Shown here one piece after another: positions 17,734-27,440 of a stretch of DNA of 64,000 bases; position 1 is the first letter of the stretch; every line of letters starts with the position of its first letter. Position numbers and translations under genes: made by a program. Location of the stretch: positions 1 to 64,000 of the forward strand of contig DAHZCG010000002.1 of the NCBI GenBank assembly GCA_027404165.1, in the 5' to 3' direction. This stretch comes from Geobacteraceae bacterium (lineage in GTDB: Bacteria; Desulfobacterota; Desulfuromonadia; Geobacterales; Pseudopelobacteraceae). Below the pieces are notes generated by a model. It was not told the origin of the DNA. It saw only the letters and a list, made by a program, of their open reading frames with translations, and did no database searches.

Positions 17734-17865
17734 GATCAGCTCCGCGTCAGATTACGTCAGGCTCCGTCGATGGCCTGAAAACAGCAAACAGCTCCAGCGG
17801 TAAAAACCGCCTGGTTAGCATGCCTCTTCACGGCCTGACGCACGCCGGACGAAGCGCCGCTTATA

Positions 17866-18864
17866 TCAGGTCAGGTTCCACACAAACATTTCCCAGATAT
17901 CCTTCCAGCTTTTCCCGATCTCGTTGACCACGGTCGGCTCGAAACCGCAGTGCATCATGCACTGGGCACAACGCACATCCTTGCCGACGCCGTATTTTTC
18001 CCATTCGGTCTTCTCCATCATCTCCTTGAAGGTCGGGTAATGGGCATCGGTGATCAGGTAGCAGGGCGCCTTCCAGCCGCGGGTATTGCGGGTCGGGTTG
18101 CCCCAGGGTGTGCACTCCAGTTTCTTCTCACCCTTCAGGAAACGCAGATACATGGGCGTTGAGAAGAAGCGGTGCTTCTTACTCATCTCAAATACCTCGG
18201 CAAATTTCTTCTCAATATCCCTGCGCTCCAGGAACAACTTCTCTCCAACCGCTTCGTAGCCGAAACCGGGGGCCACCAGCAGACCATCCACACCAATCTC
18301 TTCCAGATGCGTAAACAGCATCTCGATCTCTACCAGGTCGGTTTCATTGAATATGGTGGTATTGGTACAGACCCGGAAACCGAGCTTTTTGGCTTTTTTG
18401 ATACCTTCCAGGGCAATCTTGAATGCACCCTTGCGTTCCAGGATGCGGTCATGGGTTTCTTCCAGTCCATCCATATGGACGTTAAAGGTAAAGTTGGGAT
18501 GGGGCGTCATGTTATCCAGCGCTTTTTCAAGCAGGATGCCGTTGGTGCAGAAATAGATATGCTTGCCGCGGTCGAGTACGCCGCGGACCAGATCATAGAT
18601 ATGGGGATACAGAAATGGTTCGCCACCGGTTATGGTAACCACCGGGGCGGGACACTCATCAACGGACTTCAGGCAGTCCTCCAGGCTCATCATCTCCTGC
18701 ATGGTATCGGCATATTCGCGGATTCGGCCACAGCCGGAGCAGGCCAGGTTGCAGAGGTGCGTGGGTTCAAGCATCAGTACCAGCGGATATTTTTCTACCT
18801 TGTTAAGCTTGTTGCCGATGATGTACTTGGTCAGATCATAGTTGAGACGAAACGGGAAACGCAT
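17866..18864 (-). CDS. hpnH: Hopanoid radical SAM protein HpnH (adenosylhopane synthesis)
   Basis: A 332-residue radical SAM enzyme that joins a 5'-deoxyadenosyl group to diploptene, the first step of hopanoid side-chain extension. The cluster-binding Cys are C38, C42 and C45 in HLCNLACSGCGR; the SAM-binding TITGGEPFLYP follows, and a Cys-rich C-terminus (VRCAQCMMHCGFE) is typical. The ATG at 18864 follows AAGGAAG. It lies 23 bases after dxs in the same direction, in a cluster with hpnA and squalene-hopene cyclase. Confidence 0.92.
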   Translation of the reverse strand: MRFPFRLNYDLTKYIIGNKLNKVEKYPLVLMLEPTHLCNLACSGCGRIREYADTMQEMMSLEDCLKSVDECPAPVVTITGGEPFLYPHIYDLVRGVLDRGKHIYFCTNGILLEKALDNMTPHPNFTFNVHMDGLEETHDRILERKGAFKIALEGIKKAKKLGFRVCTNTTIFNETDLVEIEMLFTHLEEIGVDGLLVAPGFGYEAVGEKLFLERRDIEKKFAEVFEMSKKHRFFSTPMYLRFLKGEKKLECTPWGNPTRNTRGWKAPCYLITDAHYPTFKEMMEKTEWEKYGVGKDVRCAQCMMHCGFEPTVVNEIGKSWKDIWEMFVWNLT

Positions 18865-18887
18865 TGGTTACTTCCTTTCAATCATAT

Positions 18888-20756
18888 TCAGATGTTCAAA
18901 AATTTCTCAGCGGCGGCGGCTATGCCCGCGGCATCTATACCTACATCCTTGCGCAGTTGCGCCTGGCTACCCTGTTCTATGTAGCGATCGGGTATGCCAA
19001 GTCGCTTGATTCTCACATCCTGCAGGCCGCTGTCGTACAGTAATTCCAACACCGCGCTGCCGAAGCCGCCCTGCAGGGCGTTCTCTTCTACCGTAATAAT
19101 CCGGCCGGTGGTAGCGGCGACAGACTTGATCAATTCGGCATCCAATGGTTTAACGAAGCGGGCGTTGACGACCCCGACACGGAACCCCTTTTGTCCGAGC
19201 GCCTCGGCGGCCTCCAGAGCCGGATACACCGTCGAGCCGATAGCGACGATGCACAGATCGCTGCCATCCAGCAGCTGTTCGCCACGACCGATCTCCAGCT
19301 CTTTTACCTCGGCATCCAGCTCGACCCCGTATCCGGCGCCGCGCGGATAGCGCAGAGCCATCGGGACGCCGGAATAGATGGCGGTCTTGAGCATATGACG
19401 CAGTTCATTCTCATCTTTGGGAGCCATCATTGTCAGCCCCGGCAGATGGCGCAGATAGGAAATATCAAAAACACCATGGTGGGTCGGTCCGTCGTCGCCT
19501 ACCAGGCCGGCGCGATCCATGGCGATGGTCACCGGCAGATTCTGCAGACAGATATCGTGAAAGACCTGGTCATAGGCGCGCTGAACAAAGGAGGAATAGA
19601 TGGCGGTCACCGGCCGGAAACCGTCGGCAGCCAGACCGGCGGCAAAGGTCATACCATGCTGTTCGGCGATCCCGACATCGAAGAAACGTTGCGGAAATCG
19701 CTCAGCAAAGGTGTTGAGTCCCGTGCCGTCCGGCATGGCAGCGGTGATGGCAACGATCTTGGGATCTAGTTCGGCCAAGGCCACCAGCGTCTCACCAAAG
19801 ACATCGGTGTACGATTTGGCCCCGGCCTTGGGAGCGCCCTTGCCCGTGGCTATATCGAAAACACCCACACCGTGGTACTTGGCCGGCTTGTCTTCAGCCG
19901 GTTTATAGCCCTTGCCCTTGGTAGTCATGACATGAACCAGAAGAGGACCATCCAGCTTATTGATATTATTAAACACCTCTACCAACTGCTGCAGGTTGTG
20001 GCCATCCAGAGGCCCCAGATAGTCAAACCCCAGGGCCTCGAACAGGGCCCCCGGTGTCAGAAATCCTTTCAGCGAATTTTCCGCCCGCCGGGCAAAGTGC
20101 AATATATCCGTGCCGATGGCCGGGATGTGTTTGAGAAGACCCTGCATCTCCTTTTTCAAGTCGCGGTAGTAACTACCGGTCATCTTGCGGGAGATAAAGG
20201 CCGAGAAGGCGCCCACGTTTTTCGAGATCGACATCTCGTTATCGTTGAGGATGACAATCAGGTTTTTCTTGAGGTGTCCAGCCTGATTGAGTGCCTCAAA
20301 GGCCATGCCGCCCGTCAGAGAACCATCACCGATCACCGCTATGGCGTGGTTTTTCGTGCCGGCCAGGTCAGCCGCAGCCGCCATGCCGAGACCGGCAGAT
20401 ATGGAGGTAGAGGCATGACCGACCCCGAAGGCGTCATGCTCGGATTCAGACCGCTTGGGGAATCCAGAAAGTCCCTTGTACTGGCGCTGTGTATGAAACT
20501 GATCACGACGACCGGTGAGGATCTTGTGGGTGTAGGCCTGGTGACCAACATCCCAGATGATCTTGTCATTGGGTGAATCAAAGCAGTAATGCAGAGCAAT
20601 CGTCAGCTCAACCGTTCCCAGGTTTGAACCCAGGTGACCACCGGTGGTGGATACCGTCTCCAGCAGAAATGCGCGCACCTCTTCCGCCAGAGCGGGGAGT
20701 TGCCCAGGTGCAAGCCTTTTCAGATCCTGTGGCGTGTTAATTGTTTCTAGTAACAT
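18888..20756 (-). CDS. dxs: 1-deoxy-D-xylulose-5-phosphate synthase
   Basis: Condenses pyruvate and glyceraldehyde-3-phosphate, the first and rate-limiting step of the MEP isoprenoid pathway; uses thiamine diphosphate. The 622-residue length is normal. Visible motifs: [20 protein letters not shown], the TPP site [18 protein letters not shown] with NDNEMSIS, the central [16 protein letters not shown] with the catalytic Glu, and [15 protein letters not shown]. The ATG at 20756 follows GAGGT. It sits between hpnA and hpnH, so isoprenoid supply is linked to hopanoid synthesis here. Confidence 0.95.
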   Translation of the reverse strand: MLLETINTPQDLKRLAPGQLPALAEEVRAFLLETVSTTGGHLGSNLGTVELTIALHYCFDSPNDKIIWDVGHQAYTHKILTGRRDQFHTQRQYKGLSGFPKRSESEHDAFGVGHASTSISAGLGMAAAADLAGTKNHAIAVIGDGSLTGGMAFEALNQAGHLKKNLIVILNDNEMSISKNVGAFSAFISRKMTGSYYRDLKKEMQGLLKHIPAIGTDILHFARRAENSLKGFLTPGALFEALGFDYLGPLDGHNLQQLVEVFNNINKLDGPLLVHVMTTKGKGYKPAEDKPAKYHGVGVFDIATGKGAPKAGAKSYTDVFGETLVALAELDPKIVAITAAMPDGTGLNTFAERFPQRFFDVGIAEQHGMTFAAGLAADGFRPVTAIYSSFVQRAYDQVFHDICLQNLPVTIAMDRAGLVGDDGPTHHGVFDISYLRHLPGLTMMAPKDENELRHMLKTAIYSGVPMALRYPRGAGYGVELDAEVKELEIGRGEQLLDGSDLCIVAIGSTVYPALEAAEALGQKGFRVGVVNARFVKPLDAELIKSVAATTGRIITVEENALQGGFGSAVLELLYDSGLQDVRIKRLGIPDRYIEQGSQAQLRKDVGIDAAGIAAAAEKFLNI

Positions 20757-20768
20757 AGATACCTCGGT

Positions 20769-21758
20769 TCATTGCTCAACATAGCCATTCCGCCGGAACC
20801 ACTCAACTGCCCTGTACAGGGCCTCGCGCACCGGTGTCTGGGGCAGTTCCAACTCCTTCACAGCCCGTGAGGGGTCAAAATACATGAATTTAGCAGCCAT
20901 CTGCACCCCTGCCAACGGGATCAACGGTTCCTTACCGGTGATCCTGGACAGCCCCTCATTAATATATGCCGCCAGCAGGATCGGTGTGTAGGGCAAGCGC
21001 ACTTTGGGAGCCGGTATCCCGGTGATCTCCGCCAGAAGCGCAAATATCTCCCGCAGCGTCAGATTGGCGTTGCCGAGGATGTATTTCCGGCCGATGGTTC
21101 CCCTCTGTTCTGCTAATATATGCCCCCGGGCACAATCTTCTACAGCAATGATGTTCAGCCCGGTGTCCAGATAGGCCGGCATCCTTCTGTTCAGGACATC
21201 CGCTATGATCTTGCCGGTCGGGGTCGGCTTGATATCGAGAGGTCCGACCGGTGTAGACGGATTGACGATTACCAGCGGCAGGCCACGCTCAAGAAATTTT
21301 TCCGCCGCCCGTTCCGCCAGAAACTTGCTTTTCTTGTAATGCCCGACCATGTCGTCCAGAGTGACCGGCGCATCCTCGCTCCCCGGAGTACCATCACCGG
21401 GGTTACCCAGCGTACCGACACTGCTGGTGTAGACGACCCGTGACAAACCGTTATGCAGGGCCGCTTCCAGGATGGCAACGGTACCATCTACGTTGATTCG
21501 GTACATATCGGCCGGATCGCGGGTCCAGAGCCGGTAATCGGCGGCGGCATGATACAGCACATCGCAACCTTTCAATCCCTGTTCCAGGCCGGCGTGGTCA
21601 CGCAGATCCCCCTGCCACAACTCCACATCGAGCCCGGCCAGATTGGAGGTATCCGAGCCTTGCCGCACCAGAGCCCGCACCTCGCGGCCATCCGTCAGCA
21701 GTTCCCTGACAATGCTAGCGCCTATGAAACCGGTTGCACCGGTGATAAAAGTCTTCAT
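20769..21758 (-). CDS. hpnA: Hopanoid-associated sugar epimerase HpnA
   Basis: A 329-residue extended short-chain dehydrogenase with the NAD-binding GATGFIGASIVRELL at the N-terminus, the YTSSVGTLG segment and the catalytic YKKSKFLAE. It matches the HpnA type found beside hopanoid genes; its exact substrate is not settled. It is 12 bases ahead of dxs. An intrinsic terminator separates it from shc upstream, so hpnA-dxs-hpnH may rely on read-through or on a promoter within 21759-21790. Confidence 0.88.
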   Translation of the reverse strand: MKTFITGATGFIGASIVRELLTDGREVRALVRQGSDTSNLAGLDVELWQGDLRDHAGLEQGLKGCDVLYHAAADYRLWTRDPADMYRINVDGTVAILEAALHNGLSRVVYTSSVGTLGNPGDGTPGSEDAPVTLDDMVGHYKKSKFLAERAAEKFLERGLPLVIVNPSTPVGPLDIKPTPTGKIIADVLNRRMPAYLDTGLNIIAVEDCARGHILAEQRGTIGRKYILGNANLTLREIFALLAEITGIPAPKVRLPYTPILLAAYINEGLSRITGKEPLIPLAGVQMAAKFMYFDPSRAVKELELPQTPVREALYRAVEWFRRNGYVEQ

Positions 21759-21784
21759 ATACCGCTCACCCGCACTACATATAA

Positions 21785-21825
21785 AAAAGTGGAAAGCCCC
21801 GGACCGAATACGGGGCTTCCAAAAA
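21785..21825 (-). terminator. Intrinsic terminator after shc
   Basis: GGAAGCCCCG pairs with CGGGGCTTTCC (one bulge; plus-strand positions 21791-21820). On the minus strand the hairpin is followed by a run of six T, on the plus strand only by AAAAAC, so it should act on minus-strand transcripts leaving shc, before hpnA. Confidence 0.75.
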
Positions 21826-21931
21826 CAATCGTCTGGTTCAGATAAACCGGATACCTGCGACCGTAGTCATGATCCAGCCAGTGCACAAGCAGACAACGAC
21901 CGTTAACGTCGAATAACCGATTGGCGAACGG

Positions 21932-23980
21932 CTATTTATGCTCACCGGAATTTACAGACAGGCGGCGGTATCTGCCCAAGGCCGTCAGCGGGAAGCAATT
22001 ACGGTAGATATGGTACTTGATCATGAAAAACTTGGGGAATCCGGTACCGGTAAAGGCATCCTCATCCCAGGTTCCATCCTGTTTCTGGGTCGCCAGCAGG
22101 TACTCTATTCCGCGGGCAGCCGCTTTGGAACCCGCCTCACCGGCCGCAAAGAGCGACAACAGCGCCCAGCTGGTCTGGGAGGGGGTACTCGCTCCGCTGC
22201 CCATCAGAGAACGGTCGTAATATGACTCGCAGACCTCTCCCCAGCCTCCATCCATATTCTGCTTGGACTTGAACCAGTTGACGGCCTTCTTGATGTAAGG
22301 CTGGCTCATATCCTCGCCGATTGCCTCAAGTCCGCACAATACCGACCAGGTGCCATAGATGTAATTGACCCCCCAGCGTCCCCACCACGGCCCCTCAGGC
22401 TCCTGCTCTTTTTTGATGAACTCCAGCGCGCGAGCGGCGGCTGGGTGACTTTTAGGATAATTGAAGTTACCCATCAGCTCCAACATACGACCGGTCAGGT
22501 CAGACGTAGGCGGATCAATCAATGCCTCAAGGTCGGCAAAAGGAATCTTGTTGAGCAAATATTTAGTGTTATCCTTGTCAAAAGCACCCCAGCCGCCATT
22601 TGCGCTCTGCATCCCCAGACACCAGGCGATACCGCGTTTGATAGCCTGTTCCTTATGTTTTTTATCGGGGGCCTTGATGTCTTTGATGGCCATAATAACG
22701 AAGCCGGTGTCATCCACATCCGGATACCAGTCATTGAGGAACTCGAAAGCCCAGCCCCCCGGCTCAAGTTCCGGAGACTTGATCTGCCAGTCACCTTTGC
22801 GCCTCACCTCCAGGTCCAGTAGCCACTGAGCCGCTTTCACCAGAGCCGGATGATCTTTAGGGACGTCAGCTTCCTGCATGGCAACCAGTGCCAGCGCCGT
22901 ATCCCAAACCGGGGAGATGCAGGATTGCAGCACCAGACTTTCTTCATCCTCAATACAAAAGTTGGCCAACGCCTCCAGACCCTTGACCACTGCCGGGTGA
23001 TCGTTGGCATACCCCAGACAATGCAAGGCCAGGATGGCATTGAGCATGGCCGGCTGAATGCCGCCCCAGTCACCGGTCGGTTCCTGATGTTCCAGGATCC
23101 ATTGTTCCGCCGCAGCGGTGGCCTTCTTCTTGAAAGGACGAATGGGACTGGTCTCATAGACCTTGAGCAGATGATCAACGCCGATAAAAAAGTTTTTCCA
23201 GGTAAGGATACCGTCTTCTTTCGAGAAGGTATAATCGGTCGGCCGTGGCGGCCGGACATAGAGTTCCTGCACCCGGGCCCACGGTGGCAGCTTGCGCACC
23301 GGGCGCTCGGACATAACCACCGACAGCGGGATAATGGTCGCCCTGGCCCAGCTGGAAAATTCGTACATGTTGAAATATGCCCAGTTAGGGAGCAACGTCA
23401 GTTCAATCGGCATGGAAGGGACTCCCAGCCAGGAGAACTCTCCGAACAACGCCAGAAAGGTCTTGGTAAAGACCCGGCTTTTAAGGATCCCGCCGTTGGC
23501 CAGGATAAACTCCCGAGCCTTGCCCATGGCCGGATGTTCGGTCGGGTAACCGGCGAGTTTCAGAGCAAAATAGGCCTCTATGGTCGTGGAAAGATCGCCC
23601 GGACCGCCATACCAGATGGTCCAGAAACCCTCAGGGGTCTGCTTGCTGAGGATGTAGCCGGCCATCTTGCGCTCACGCACCTTGTCAACCATGCCCAAAA
23701 AATGGAAGAGCATGATGTACTCGGAGGTGATGGTTACATTGGACTCCAACTCGGCCCACCAGTACCCATCGGGCAACTGCTCGCGGAAGAAAAAGTCCCG
23801 CGTCCGCTCGATTGCCTTGTCAAGCGGGCTCTTGGCATCTCCAACCATCTTTTTCCAGATTGAGGGTGGAAGGTGATGTACCTTGGCAGCGGATTTTTTC
23901 GCATCAGTTATAACCGGAGCGGCAGCTTCGGTATTAAACGACGTCAACGCCGTGGAAATCGGGTATTTACTCGGATTCAT
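21932..23980 (-). CDS. shc: Squalene-hopene cyclase
   Basis: A 682-residue monotopic membrane enzyme that cyclises squalene to hopene and hopanol. The catalytic DxDD is present as DVDDTGF near residue 420, and several QW motifs are visible (KQTPEGFWTIW, QSANGGWGAFD, KQNMDGGWGE, QKQDGTWDE). The region PWWGRWGVNYIYGTW is also conserved in the family. The ATG at 23980 has GGAG upstream. Together with hpnA, dxs and hpnH downstream it forms a hopanoid cluster. The N-terminal 35 residues are poorly conserved. Confidence 0.95.
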   Translation of the reverse strand: MNPSKYPISTALTSFNTEAAAPVITDAKKSAAKVHHLPPSIWKKMVGDAKSPLDKAIERTRDFFFREQLPDGYWWAELESNVTITSEYIMLFHFLGMVDKVRERKMAGYILSKQTPEGFWTIWYGGPGDLSTTIEAYFALKLAGYPTEHPAMGKAREFILANGGILKSRVFTKTFLALFGEFSWLGVPSMPIELTLLPNWAYFNMYEFSSWARATIIPLSVVMSERPVRKLPPWARVQELYVRPPRPTDYTFSKEDGILTWKNFFIGVDHLLKVYETSPIRPFKKKATAAAEQWILEHQEPTGDWGGIQPAMLNAILALHCLGYANDHPAVVKGLEALANFCIEDEESLVLQSCISPVWDTALALVAMQEADVPKDHPALVKAAQWLLDLEVRRKGDWQIKSPELEPGGWAFEFLNDWYPDVDDTGFVIMAIKDIKAPDKKHKEQAIKRGIAWCLGMQSANGGWGAFDKDNTKYLLNKIPFADLEALIDPPTSDLTGRMLELMGNFNYPKSHPAAARALEFIKKEQEPEGPWWGRWGVNYIYGTWSVLCGLEAIGEDMSQPYIKKAVNWFKSKQNMDGGWGEVCESYYDRSLMGSGASTPSQTSWALLSLFAAGEAGSKAAARGIEYLLATQKQDGTWDEDAFTGTGFPKFFMIKYHIYRNCFPLTALGRYRRLSVNSGEHK

Positions 23981-24186
23981 TTACAAAGCTCCTGGTGGCC
24001 GCATGCGGCTATGCCTTGGCTGTACGACTGCTAAATTGTGTTTTAATACCACGAAAATCAAAATATGTATATCCTTTTTCAAAGCATGCGACCCCGGCGG
24101 CAACACCCACCCCGCGTAATTTGATGGCCCTGATCAGCAATAGTGGTTTACCGCCACAACCCCGCTGTGCTATACAAAAATGATAA

Positions 24187-24203
24187 CGGCATGAAATATG
24201 CCG
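24187..24203. repeat. Inverted repeat ahead of yhbY
   Basis: CGGCAT and ATGCCG (6-bp perfect arms, 5-base loop) lie 29 bases before the yhbY start, in the 250-bp spacer that also drives the divergent shc gene. It may be an operator or 5' hairpin; nothing more can be said. Confidence 0.3.
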
Positions 24204-24231
24204 ACCAAACGCGAGGAGTTACAACCTAATC

Positions 24232-24552
24232 ATGCTGACCGGAAAACAGAAACGCCACCTGCGGGCACTTGGGCACAAGCTCAAGGCACTGATACAGATC
24301 GGCAAAAAGGAGATTGAGGAAGCCCTGATCGCTGAGACCAACGCTGCCCTCGACCATCATGAACTGATCAAGGTCAAGCTGCTGGAAAGTTGCATGCTTG
24401 ACAAGCATGCGGCATCCACCATGCTGGCTGGCGCCTGCGGCGCTGAAGTCGCCCAGATTCTCGGCAAAACCTTTCTGCTCTATCGGGCCGCCACACCACC
24501 AATCATTGCCCTGCCAACAGCAGACAGACCCTCCAATCAAACGTTGTCATGA
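24232..24552 (+). CDS. yhbY: YhbY family CRM-domain RNA-binding protein
   Basis: A 106-residue protein with the CRM fold linked to the large ribosomal subunit. MLTGKQKRHLRALGHKLKAL opens the domain, then IQIGKKEIEEALIAETNAAL and the GxxG-like LAGACGAE lead to LGKTFLLYR. The C-terminal 15 residues are an extra tail. It overlaps the next gene, gph, by four bases (ATGA), so both are translated from one message. Confidence 0.9.
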   Translation: MLTGKQKRHLRALGHKLKALIQIGKKEIEEALIAETNAALDHHELIKVKLLESCMLDKHAASTMLAGACGAEVAQILGKTFLLYRAATPPIIALPTADRPSNQTLS

Positions 24553-25199
24553 CCATTGGTGCGGTTCTCTTCGACCTGGACGGCACTTTGGTGGATTCAC
24601 TTGAAGATCTGACCGATGCCGTCAACTACATGCTGGCAGATGTTGGACAAGCGGCTCTCGGACCTTCAGAGGTGCGGCAGCTGGTCGGCAAAGGCGCCCG
24701 AAATCTCGTCCAACGGGCACTTGCCACAAACTCTGCCGAAGCGCTCAATCGTGGACTTGCAGCGTTTACCGAATTCAATACCTTGCACATCACCGACAAA
24801 AGCAGATTATACCCCGGCGTACTGAAGCTGCTGCAACAACTCGCAGCCGACGGTATTCGCATGGCGGTTATTTCAAACAAAAATGAGGCCTTGAGCAGGC
24901 TGATCCTGAAGGCTTTGGAAATCGACACCTATTTCGACATGATAGCCGGTGGTGATACCTTTGCCGAAATGAAACCCTCTCCCCTGCCCCTGAGACGCGT
25001 AATCGCTACATTCAACTGCAGCGCCCGTGATGTGGTCATGGTGGGAGACAGCATCAACGACATCCAGGCCGGCAATCTGGCCGGTATCGCAACCATCGGC
25101 TGCACATGGGGTTACGGAAGCCGCCGGGAATTGAGCGAGGCCGGATTTTTGGCAGATTCGTGCAGCGATATTATCACCATATTACAGAGCTGGGATTAA
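24549..25199 (+). CDS. gph: Phosphoglycolate phosphatase (HAD superfamily)
   Basis: A 216-residue HAD hydrolase of the Gph type, which removes 2-phosphoglycolate formed by DNA repair or oxygenase activity. Motif I is VLFDLDGTLVDS with both Asp, motif II is MAVISNKNE, the conserved Lys sits in AEMKPSPLP, and motif III/IV is VVMVGDSINDIQAG. The substrate assignment follows subfamily similarity only; related HADs differ. It is translationally coupled to yhbY and lies six bases before an aldehyde oxidoreductase gene. Confidence 0.85.
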   Translation: MTIGAVLFDLDGTLVDSLEDLTDAVNYMLADVGQAALGPSEVRQLVGKGARNLVQRALATNSAEALNRGLAAFTEFNTLHITDKSRLYPGVLKLLQQLAADGIRMAVISNKNEALSRLILKALEIDTYFDMIAGGDTFAEMKPSPLPLRRVIATFNCSARDVVMVGDSINDIQAGNLAGIATIGCTWGYGSRRELSEAGFLADSCSDIITILQSWD

Positions 25200-25205
25200 T
25201 CCATC

Positions 25206-26945
25206 ATGAATGGCTGGACCGGTAGGATACTCAGGGTAGACCTGACAAACGGCACATCTTGCTACGAGGAGATCCCCCAACCATTGCTGGAGGAGTATCT
25301 GGGCGGTCGAGGTCTGGGAGTACGCCTGATGCGCGACTATTTCCGCCTCGATCCGTTTGATCCCGCCATGCCTTTGATCTTTGCCGTTGGCCCTTTATGC
25401 GGCACTTCGGCGCCAACCGCCGCCAGGCTGTCTGTGGTATCGCGTTCGCCTCTGACCGGCACAATCTACGACTGCTCGGCCGGTGGTCGCTTTGCCTGGC
25501 GTCTCAAGGCAGCCGGACTGGATGTGCTCTTCATCACCGGCAAGAGTGCCACACCTGTAAGCCTGTCAGTTGGACCGGAGCGGGTCGAGATCCTGCCGGC
25601 TGAACAGCTCTGGGGCAGCGACATCCCCGCCACCGTTGCGTCACTCAAGCATCTTGGCAGTATTGCAGCGATCGGACCGGCCGGTGAAAACGGCGTCCTG
25701 TTCGCCAACATCATGATGGGCGAAGGCAATTCCGTCGGCCGGGGCGGCCTGGGCGCCGTTATGGGCGCCAAAGGCCTCAAGGCGGTTGTGGTGAATGGCG
25801 GCGGCAGACCGGGGATTGCGGACCCCGTACGCTTCGACAAAGCCCGTGCCGACGTAATGCGACTCTTCAATGCATCGCCGGTCATCTTCGGCGCCCTGGG
25901 GATCGCACAATTCGGCACACCGGTACTGGTTGATCTGATGGCTCAACGCCGCATGGCCCCCACCCAGAACTTTCGCAAAACCTTCTTTAAACATTCCGGC
26001 AACTACTCCGGTCCGGCCATCAAGGAAGCCTGCGACGCCAGAAAAGACGGATGTTACGGCTGTCCGATCCAGTGCAAAAAATCGATGCCGGATGGCACCC
26101 CTCTGCCGGAATACGAGACCGTATCGCACTTCGGGGCCCTGAATAACATCGACAGCCTGGCAGCCATCCTACGATCAAACACGATCTGTAACGACTTGGG
26201 ACTGGATACGATCACAGCCGCTGCCACCCTGTCGGCCTGGGGAGAAATCAGGGGCCGGTTTCCGAGCGCCGGAGAACTGCCCGGTCTGCTGGAAGATATG
26301 GCCCTGCGGCGGGGTCCCGGTCAGCTGCTGGCCCTCGGCTCACGCCGCATGACCGAGGAACTGGGTCGACCTGAGCTGTCAATGAGCGTCAAATCTCTGG
26401 AACTGCCGGCTTACGACCCGCGCGGCGCCTACGGTATGGCCCTGGCCTACTGCACCAGTTCGCGAGGCGGCTGCCACCTGCGTGCTTACCCCATCTCCCA
26501 CGAAATCCTGCGCAAACCGGTACCGACCGACCGTTTTTCCTTTTCCGGCAAAGCCCGCATCATCACCATCGCCGAGGACACCAATGCCGCCGTGGATTCG
26601 CTGGTGGCCTGCAAATTCTCCTTCTTCGGGGCCAGCCTGGAGGAGTACGCCGAGCTGCTCTCTGCTACAACCGGCATCGGATATTCGCCTCAACGCCTGA
26701 AAGAGATCGGCAAACGCATCGTGCTGACCGAACGCTTCTACAATTGCTGCAACGCTTTCTCCCGCAAGGACGACATCCTGCCGGAACGTTTCTTTGGTGA
26801 ATCCGGATCAAGCGGTGACGGCATCGAAATCCTTCCCATCGACCGCCAGCGTTTCGAGGAAGAACTGGATAAATACTACCGGATCCGTGGCTTGAATCCG
26901 GATGGCTGCTTCGATGACGCCGGCTTTCTGGATAAACAGCCGTGA
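25206..26945 (+). CDS. aor: Aldehyde:ferredoxin oxidoreductase (tungsten type)
   Basis: A 579-residue member of the AOR family, which oxidises aldehydes to acids (or works in reverse) with ferredoxin, using a tungsten bispterin cofactor and one [4Fe-4S] cluster. The N-terminal domain reads NGWTGRILRVDLTNG, EYLGGRGLGV and GPLCGTSAPTAARLSVVSRS. The cluster ligands are in CYGCPIQC, with a fourth Cys in the C-terminal YNCCNAFS; FANIMMGEGNSVGRGGLGAV is the pterin region. The substrate is not predictable. It stands in a housekeeping gene set, its stop overlapping the yraN GTG start; no pterin or tungstate transport gene is adjacent. Confidence 0.9.
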   Translation: MNGWTGRILRVDLTNGTSCYEEIPQPLLEEYLGGRGLGVRLMRDYFRLDPFDPAMPLIFAVGPLCGTSAPTAARLSVVSRSPLTGTIYDCSAGGRFAWRLKAAGLDVLFITGKSATPVSLSVGPERVEILPAEQLWGSDIPATVASLKHLGSIAAIGPAGENGVLFANIMMGEGNSVGRGGLGAVMGAKGLKAVVVNGGGRPGIADPVRFDKARADVMRLFNASPVIFGALGIAQFGTPVLVDLMAQRRMAPTQNFRKTFFKHSGNYSGPAIKEACDARKDGCYGCPIQCKKSMPDGTPLPEYETVSHFGALNNIDSLAAILRSNTICNDLGLDTITAAATLSAWGEIRGRFPSAGELPGLLEDMALRRGPGQLLALGSRRMTEELGRPELSMSVKSLELPAYDPRGAYGMALAYCTSSRGGCHLRAYPISHEILRKPVPTDRFSFSGKARIITIAEDTNAAVDSLVACKFSFFGASLEEYAELLSATTGIGYSPQRLKEIGKRIVLTERFYNCCNAFSRKDDILPERFFGESGSSGDGIEILPIDRQRFEEELDKYYRIRGLNPDGCFDDAGFLDKQP

Positions 26946-27352
26946 AATGGTTCAGCTCACCGCCCGCCGCCCCTCCGCCAACGGGCAACAAAGGCACCGG
27001 CTTATTGGGTGAGGAGGTGGCCGCAAATTTCTTAATCGCGCGCGGTTTCCGGATTCTGGAACGCAATTTCCGCTGCAAAGGGGGCGAAGTGGACATCATT
27101 GCCCGCGACCCGGGGGACAAGAGCCTGGTCTTTATCGAAGTCAAGGCTCGGCGGGGTCTGTCCTATGGTGTGCCGCAACTGGCAGTGACCCCCTTCAAAC
27201 AGCATCAGATTTCCAAAGCATCACTGACCTGGCTTTCACTCAATCGCCTGCACAACGCCAACGCCCGGTTTGACGTAATTGCAATTCTGCTGCATACTGA
27301 CGGCACACACCAGATCGAACACATTAAAAACGCCTTTGATCTGGCATATTAG
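26942..27352 (+). CDS. yraN: YraN family (UPF0102) endonuclease-like protein
   Basis: A 136-residue protein of the UPF0102 group with a Holliday-junction-resolvase/restriction-endonuclease-like core: GLLGEEVAANFLIARGFRIL, then RCKGGEVDIIARD (Glu-x-Asp metal site) and LVFIEVKARRG (ExK). These are the acidic and Lys residues expected of a PD-(D/E)XK nuclease, though activity for the family is not well defined. It starts at a GTG that overlaps the stop of the aldehyde oxidoreductase gene. The first 18 residues are Pro-rich and not conserved. Confidence 0.85.
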   Translation: MKWFSSPPAAPPPTGNKGTGLLGEEVAANFLIARGFRILERNFRCKGGEVDIIARDPGDKSLVFIEVKARRGLSYGVPQLAVTPFKQHQISKASLTWLSLNRLHNANARFDVIAILLHTDGTHQIEHIKNAFDLAY

Positions 27353-27440
27353 CAAGTTAGAAATTTTCTCTGCGCTGTTTTGCAGGGAATAATTTCGTGA
27401 ACGCACGTATCCTGTTTAACAGGGCTGAAAGGAGATGCTC

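Noticed and set aside
18172..18984. 270-codon plus-strand frame
   Set aside because: Antisense to hpnH, with no start signal or similarity.
22850..23863. 337-codon plus-strand frame
   Set aside because: Antisense shadow of squalene-hopene cyclase, without recognisable domain.
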